A stretch of DNA of 64,000 nt from Polytrichum commune (Eukaryota > Streptophyta > Polytrichopsida > Polytrichales > Polytrichaceae), in assembly GCA_950295325.1 (NCBI GenBank), contig OX485808.1:3162501-3226500 (forward strand). Reading direction: 5' to 3'. Position numbers and translations under genes: made by a program. This document shows, piece after piece, positions 58,745 through 64,000 of this stretch (the stretch's first letter is position 1; each line of letters starts with the position of its first letter). The notes beneath the pieces are model-generated. The model was not told the DNA's origin and searched no databases. It was given only the letters and a program-made list of their open reading frames with translations.

Positions 58745-58945
58745 CAAAAAACAATCATTTGATTGTAAAGTGGTTATAATCTTATATTATGTAACATTTT
58801 ATGTAATTTTTGGGTTTGCATGAAAGTTTAGTACCTTTAATAACCATTTTGGTAATTTGGTTCTCAAAGTTTCATCAATATTACTATTGCCACTTTGCTT
58901 TTAAAACTCAATGGCACACACGATGAATTTGTCGAAGTCTCAATG
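58745..58945 (+). repeat. Dispersed repeat R3, copy 5
   Basis: AATCATTTGATTGTAAAGTG through ATATTACTATTGCCACTTTG. More diverged than copies 3 and 4. Confidence 0.5.
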
Positions 58946-61900
58946 CCAGTTGTGACACTTTAGTGATAAGTGTCTTCAATAATTTCGATGAACATAAATC
59001 AACCATTCGACTAGCATAGCATTTTTTATGTCCATTTCAAGGGGTGCATAGATTGGCAACCCTTTACATAAACTATTTTCATAACTTGGCTCTCAAATTG
59101 GAGATAATTGACATACAATCCAGTCACACGATCGGACGATTGTTCTTATCCCATGGCAGTGTAAATTCAAACACATGTAATGACAAGCAAATCGATGAAG
59201 TGCAATCATAAATAACAATTAAAGTCATCATATAATGTTTTAGATCATGACATTTTGATGTAACTTTAGGGCTTGTATGGAGTGATCGATAACCCTTCAA
59301 TAGAGTCTCTTACATACCGTAGTACCATGGCAGTTTCGCTCGTTGATTATGTTATTTGGAAATTTGTAGAAGGTTTTGAAAAGCTTTGTTGCTAAAAAAA
59401 ATTTTGTTTAAAAAAAAGAAAAGGTGAGAATCTAGCAAGAAATTTGATTGTTGAAATGGAAACTTTAAAGTAAATTAATAGTTGATGATGATTTGCCTAA
59501 ACTGCCCTAGGACTACGGTACTTGACTTTGAAATTGGTCTTGACCACTATTGTATCTTGAAAATCATGACACAATTTGATTTGTTTGAAGCATTCATGTT
59601 TTGGGCATAAGTTAAGTAGTGGGATAGGCTTTGAGTGGGCCTTGAGTACGGCATAAGTGTAAGGCTCGTCGATCATTGGAGGAACAAGATATATATTTAT
59701 TTGAATGAAAGCACATCTTAGGGCTTATTTGAAAAATTTCAAGAATTTCATGAGCCATGAAATGTGTTGAAATTACGAATGTGTCATGTTAAAATCACAA
59801 AGATAGCATGACTTTGCGTAATGATTTGTCGTTTCCAAGTCTAGGCTGAAATAATGTTCATAATTTCATCATAGTTGTGACTCCAAAAATTTGCATGTTC
59901 TTGTTTTTTTCTTTTCTTTCAAATAATTAGTGTCGAACTAGGGACCATCATCGCTATATTTAATATCAATTTTTATTTTTTTTACCCTTCGTTTGTCTTG
60001 GTGACATGAGGGGTCATCTCTTGCCGGGAGAGTATTCTAGATCGCCATCTTACATCATCATCCGAGTCTCCCACTTGGCATGGGGATTCATATACATTTC
60101 AAGAAGAAATAAACACAACTCATTTTAGATTTAGATTTGATATAAAGGATAATGATGCACTGAGGTGGATTTGATCCTAATAGAAGGTCATTGAGACATA
60201 AGAAAGGAGGCAAGCTTTCTCGCCCGTGGGTGTTGTCCCTTGTAAGAATCAACTTTCTTTGGCAGTTCGGAGGAACACCACCCCAAAACAAACATGCTCC
60301 AAAGATGGTATTCAAGTCCCACGTGTGAGACACCCATCATCATGTGAACGGACTTTGACCACCTTTGGAAGAGGCCGATGAACTTCAAATTTGAAAATTA
60401 AAAAATTTCGCATGTATATTTCCCAAATTTGTACATGTGTGTATGTTTCAGTTGAGGGTCTACATCCATCCCACCATCCAAACTTTAGAAAACGAGATTT
60501 TCACTAACTACCCCAACTTGATAACTTCACCTTTGCAACCATTGAATCTTCTCAAATGTTATTAACATGATGATAATTTCCCCTTCACACCTTCAGTACG
60601 AAATTGGCTTTTACATGCAATTGGCCGATCAAAACAACTACTGATGATAGTGAGCTCAAATGCCCTCAACATCAAAAGTGCCATGCAAATTCCAAGTTCA
60701 TTGGAATGCACACCGGACCAATAAAGGGGTTAATCAACCCTAATCAACCCGTGGGTGGGCTGAAAATAATCCTTTGATTGTAAAGTGGTCAAGATCTTCT
60801 AGAATGTGGGAGCACTTTTACACATATTTGACCTCTAATTTAGGGATTCTATAGATTGGTCTTAACATATTCCAGATCGTGCTTATTTTAGGTTCACATA
60901 CCTACTCGACTTTGATTCTTGGCTTTGAGATCAGTGGTCCTCGGTATGGCCATCATCATGTCTTGTAATTTATGACACGAGATGGCCGGATACTCATGCC
61001 CCGATCACACCAAACTTTATGTTCAATTCTAGCCGTGAAATTGCTGGAGATTATGTTCAAAAATAGATGTTGCCCCACCACTTTTCACACTACTACAATC
61101 GGAGATGCCGATGAATGGTGTCAGAACTGGCCAGTGTGATCAGCCCTTCACTCATACCAAGGCCACATCAAAAACCCTAGCAGCTCCAGTAGACATAAAC
61201 ACCAGCCCTACGTATTCTCCGGGAATACAGGGCTAGGATTTCAGATGGTTGGAGCTACTGGAGTGGCTGGAAGAAGGCGGGTAGCCTGCACAACAACTCC
61301 AGCCAACTGAAATCCCAGCCCTGTATTCCCGGAGAATACATAGGGCTGGTGTTTCTGGTTGGGCCTACCGGTGTGGCCCTGGTATCACAAACACAAGTTA
61401 ATGAAGGAAGCCTTAAGTGGGGGCTCAATCCCAATTGACTTGTAAGTTAATGAGCTGAAAAAATCATTTGTTAGAGTTGGTTTTTTGGTGAACGATTCTA
61501 ACTCTACAAAGATGCCATCAATATGGTCACATTCATTAGTAGAGGTACATAATTTATTCAATAAGTTATTGAATTGGGATTATGAACTTTTTGATTTTGT
61601 AGAGATTTCACTTGCGTTTTTAGGGGCTAATGTGGGTCGATGATGAATAATGTGGACTACACTAGAAATCGGAAAGTTTTCGTGTAGTATAAAATAAGTT
61701 TCAAGTGGACTTAGAGTGGTCGAGTTCTTTGCAATTTCACCCTAACTCAATCAACATGTTCAAACATGTAGGGAAGTTAGACACCAAGTTGCATGAATCG
61801 TCTTTGCCTTGAAAATTATGATTCTCATATTATGGCACATAATGTAGTTCAAAATGATGTAAACCTCCAGTTCCTCCTCCTTAACAAGTTTCCAATGGTT

Positions 61901-64000
61901 TCAAGGACCAAGAGAACAAGGCTTCCAAAAAAAACGTTCTTACATGCATAACTATCAAACCTACTGCATTGGCATAGGTATAGAATGTCAAAGTTGGCCA
62001 TCAATACCATAGAGGGCTTTGTATTTCATTTTTACATGTGTTGGAATGTAGTTTCCACGTGGGATACAAGTGGGTCTTGGCAAATGTGAGCATGACACAT
62101 GGCAATATTTGGGGTGGGGGATGGGTGGGGAGATAATTGTTTTGTGTCGGAATAGAGAGCCTTCTATGGTAATTAGGATTGTACTCCATGTATTCACTAT
62201 ACGAGTGGAAGGTGATAGACAACAGATTCCATGACATGGCACCAACAATTAAAAGGGTTAAATTGATAGCCATCAAAACTAAGACAATTTTCATACCGAT
62301 ATTGGCATCAAAGTATTGTTGGAAGTGAGTAGTATTTTAAGACCCGATTAAGGTCGCTTTTACCTTTATTGCTAGAGAGTCATAACATAATTGAGCGATG
62401 TGCATTGGTTGTCTAGGCCATGGGAATATAACCATGGGATGTTGAGAGCTTAATTTGACTTTGGGTCATCCTATGGTTATATTCCCAAGGCCCACATAAA
62501 AGGAAGCGCAGTGTTGAGTGATTTTATGGTGCATTATGATGAAGTTGGAACTTTCATCCGTCCTTGTGCCAAGGGCAATTCAACTCACTATCATCAACAT
62601 ATTTCATGGTCAATCATTTGTATGTATAAACTTTGTGGGAAGGTTTCCTTTCTCATGAGGCAAGTCAATTGATAAGTAGTCCTTGTTGATGGTTGTTGCG
62701 ATGGCACAAGCCTTTAATCGACGACCAAACAAACAAAAGTGTTTGATTTTCTTTTGGATGGAGACTAGTGTCACTCATCGTTATATATGATTGTTCATGA
62801 TTTTTTGTCGAGGGGAATAACAATTGCCTAAGTAATGGTTTAAGGTAGCGTTACCTTTGTTAGAAGAAGAGTATAAAACTCGTATTATGTATGTTTAATG
62901 TTCTTTCAAAAAGGGTCATTTTCAGGCTTGCTACTTAATGTTATGTATCATAATGGTAATATACAACTCCAATTGAATCTACTAATTAGCACGTAGACGT
63001 ATCAAATTGTTTATTCAGGTCAACGGTGGTGTTGGTATTTGGAGTAGGCATTGGATACGAGTAGAGTTTAGGAATAAACAAAACATTTGATTTAGTGTGC
63101 TTTCATAAACGATGTGCCATGCTAATAAAAGTGGTCTTTCTGACTTGTCATGTAGCACCAAGTGTCATGTGACTACATTCTCTAGGTTTGACCTTGTTGA
63201 TTGCTAAGAACAATTGATGTGGGTCGATGATGAATAGTATGGGCCATGCTAAATCATTTGAATAATGCACTAATAGTCCCTATGCACCAAATGGTTAAAT
63301 GACATGAATATCCTTATAGGAGATTTCAATATTACATTTGTAGACATCCAATGCCTTAAAACTCCACAGTGGTATACAAACTATTTACTTAAGTGTGCCA
63401 TCAAATTTGATGTGTTAGTTTAATTAGAGTAGTCTTTGTGACTACCATGTGCCATGTGATGCCTACTTCAGTTGTCACCCAATGACTGCAAAACAATTAA
63501 TGTGAATCGTTGATGAACAATGTGGAGTGTTTAGTGTGGTCACATCATCTTTATAATAATGGACCATGGCACGTTCTAAAGACATGTGACCCTATTGTTG
63601 GCACTTCCAACTCCAAATACGATCTTGACAGTTGGATTGAATTACCTTGTCTAGTTAGCAATTGCAATTCACATGGGTTGCCCTTTCCAATTTCTCAATT
63701 GGAATTATATGCAATTTTTTTAAGAGGTCAATCCAAAGATTATCTTTTCTTTGAATGACCAAATAAAACTATTAGTCGTTAACCCAAAATGGTGTTATTA
63801 TTTTCATAATATTTCAACTAGTTCAATCTCATCACGACACATGTCTTTGTAGGTGTCTATTCTTAACAACATAAGGCCCACATAAACGGACCATTGTTTT
63901 GTTACTCATCTTAAACATACACCTTTGTGTGAACAATACGTGGTTAGGTGTGGATCTAAGAATGAACACCAAAAAGACATGTGTTTATAAAAAATTTGGA
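58946..64000. other. Gene-free terminal region
   Basis: AT-rich, with degenerate R3 pieces (near 59020-59100 and 60755-60850), the inverted-repeat element at 61155-61384, and sequence near 63820-64000 in which R1-like motifs occur in both orientations facing each other (ACACATGTCTT on each strand). Short open frames show no domain. Nothing else was recognised. Confidence 0.55.
61155..61384. mobile_element. Inverted-repeat element, 230 bp
   Basis: The left end, TACCAAGGCCACATC, pairs with the right end, which in reverse complement reads TACCAGGGCCACACC. After an unaligned stretch the arms pair again over about 50 bp (ACACCAGCCCTAYGTATTCT, CCGGGAATACAGGGCT). TCA flanks both sides (61152-61154, 61385-61387). 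It is GC-rich against its AT-rich surroundings. Non-autonomous; superfamily uncertain. Confidence 0.65.

Noticed and set aside
1-64000. CRISPR arrays, rRNA and tRNA genes
   Set aside because: No regular spacer-repeat arrays and no cloverleaf or rRNA sequences were recognised by eye; repeats found are explained by microsatellites and transposons.

Overview
The window is nuclear DNA of a land plant. The evidence is spliceosomal genes with short introns, two recognisable plant gene families (a BRO1-like endosomal protein and a RING-containing SNF2 helicase of the FRG/CHR27-CHR28 type), a Ty1/copia retrotransposon and several plant-type MITEs. Compact introns and AT-rich intergenic DNA fit a bryophyte or other seed-free plant, but nothing seen fixes the species. 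No CRISPR array, rRNA or tRNA gene was recognised. All intron/exon models were spliced by eye from GT/AG signals, reading phase and comparison of paralogues.

Layout. 1-11.7 kb: gene-free, old repeats and one degraded non-LTR-type fragment. 11.75-18.6 kb (+): a pyrimidine-rich then G/T-rich leader region, a 62-codon two-exon gene for a small one-pass membrane protein, and, only 130 bp after its stop, a seven-exon gene for a 379-aa BRO1-like protein. Each of these two genes carries a related long-inverted-repeat element in an intron. 18.6-22.7 kb: repeats. 22.7-38.3 kb (-): five head-to-tail copies, mostly about 3.0-3.3 kb apart, of a five-exon gene family I do not recognise. It would encode proteins of about 270 aa with an N-terminal membrane segment and a cysteine-containing, probably beta-rich, C-terminal part. 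One copy (28912-30411) splices cleanly to a full reading frame; others are divergent or broken. 38.8-44.4 kb: a 30-copy pentanucleotide microsatellite and a complete copia element with a single intact 1514-codon gag-pol frame, identical 260-bp LTRs and a primer binding site matching the anticodon region of initiator tRNA-Met. 46.7-54.0 kb (-): an eleven-exon gene for a 1312-aa SNF2/RING protein with a SUMO-interacting-type motif. 54-64 kb: repeats, with a non-autonomous hAT element (perfect 8-bp target duplication and a transposase remnant), a Harbinger-like MITE containing a perfect 55-bp hairpin, and another inverted-repeat element.

The three conserved genes show no shared pathway: one is inferred to act in endosomal trafficking, one in chromatin remodelling or genome silencing, one is of unknown function. 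The most novel content is the tandem family at 22.7-38.3 kb, which duplicated together with its flanking and upstream DNA and has diverged strongly, as seen in clustered, lineage-specific surface or secreted protein families. That functional reading is inference only.
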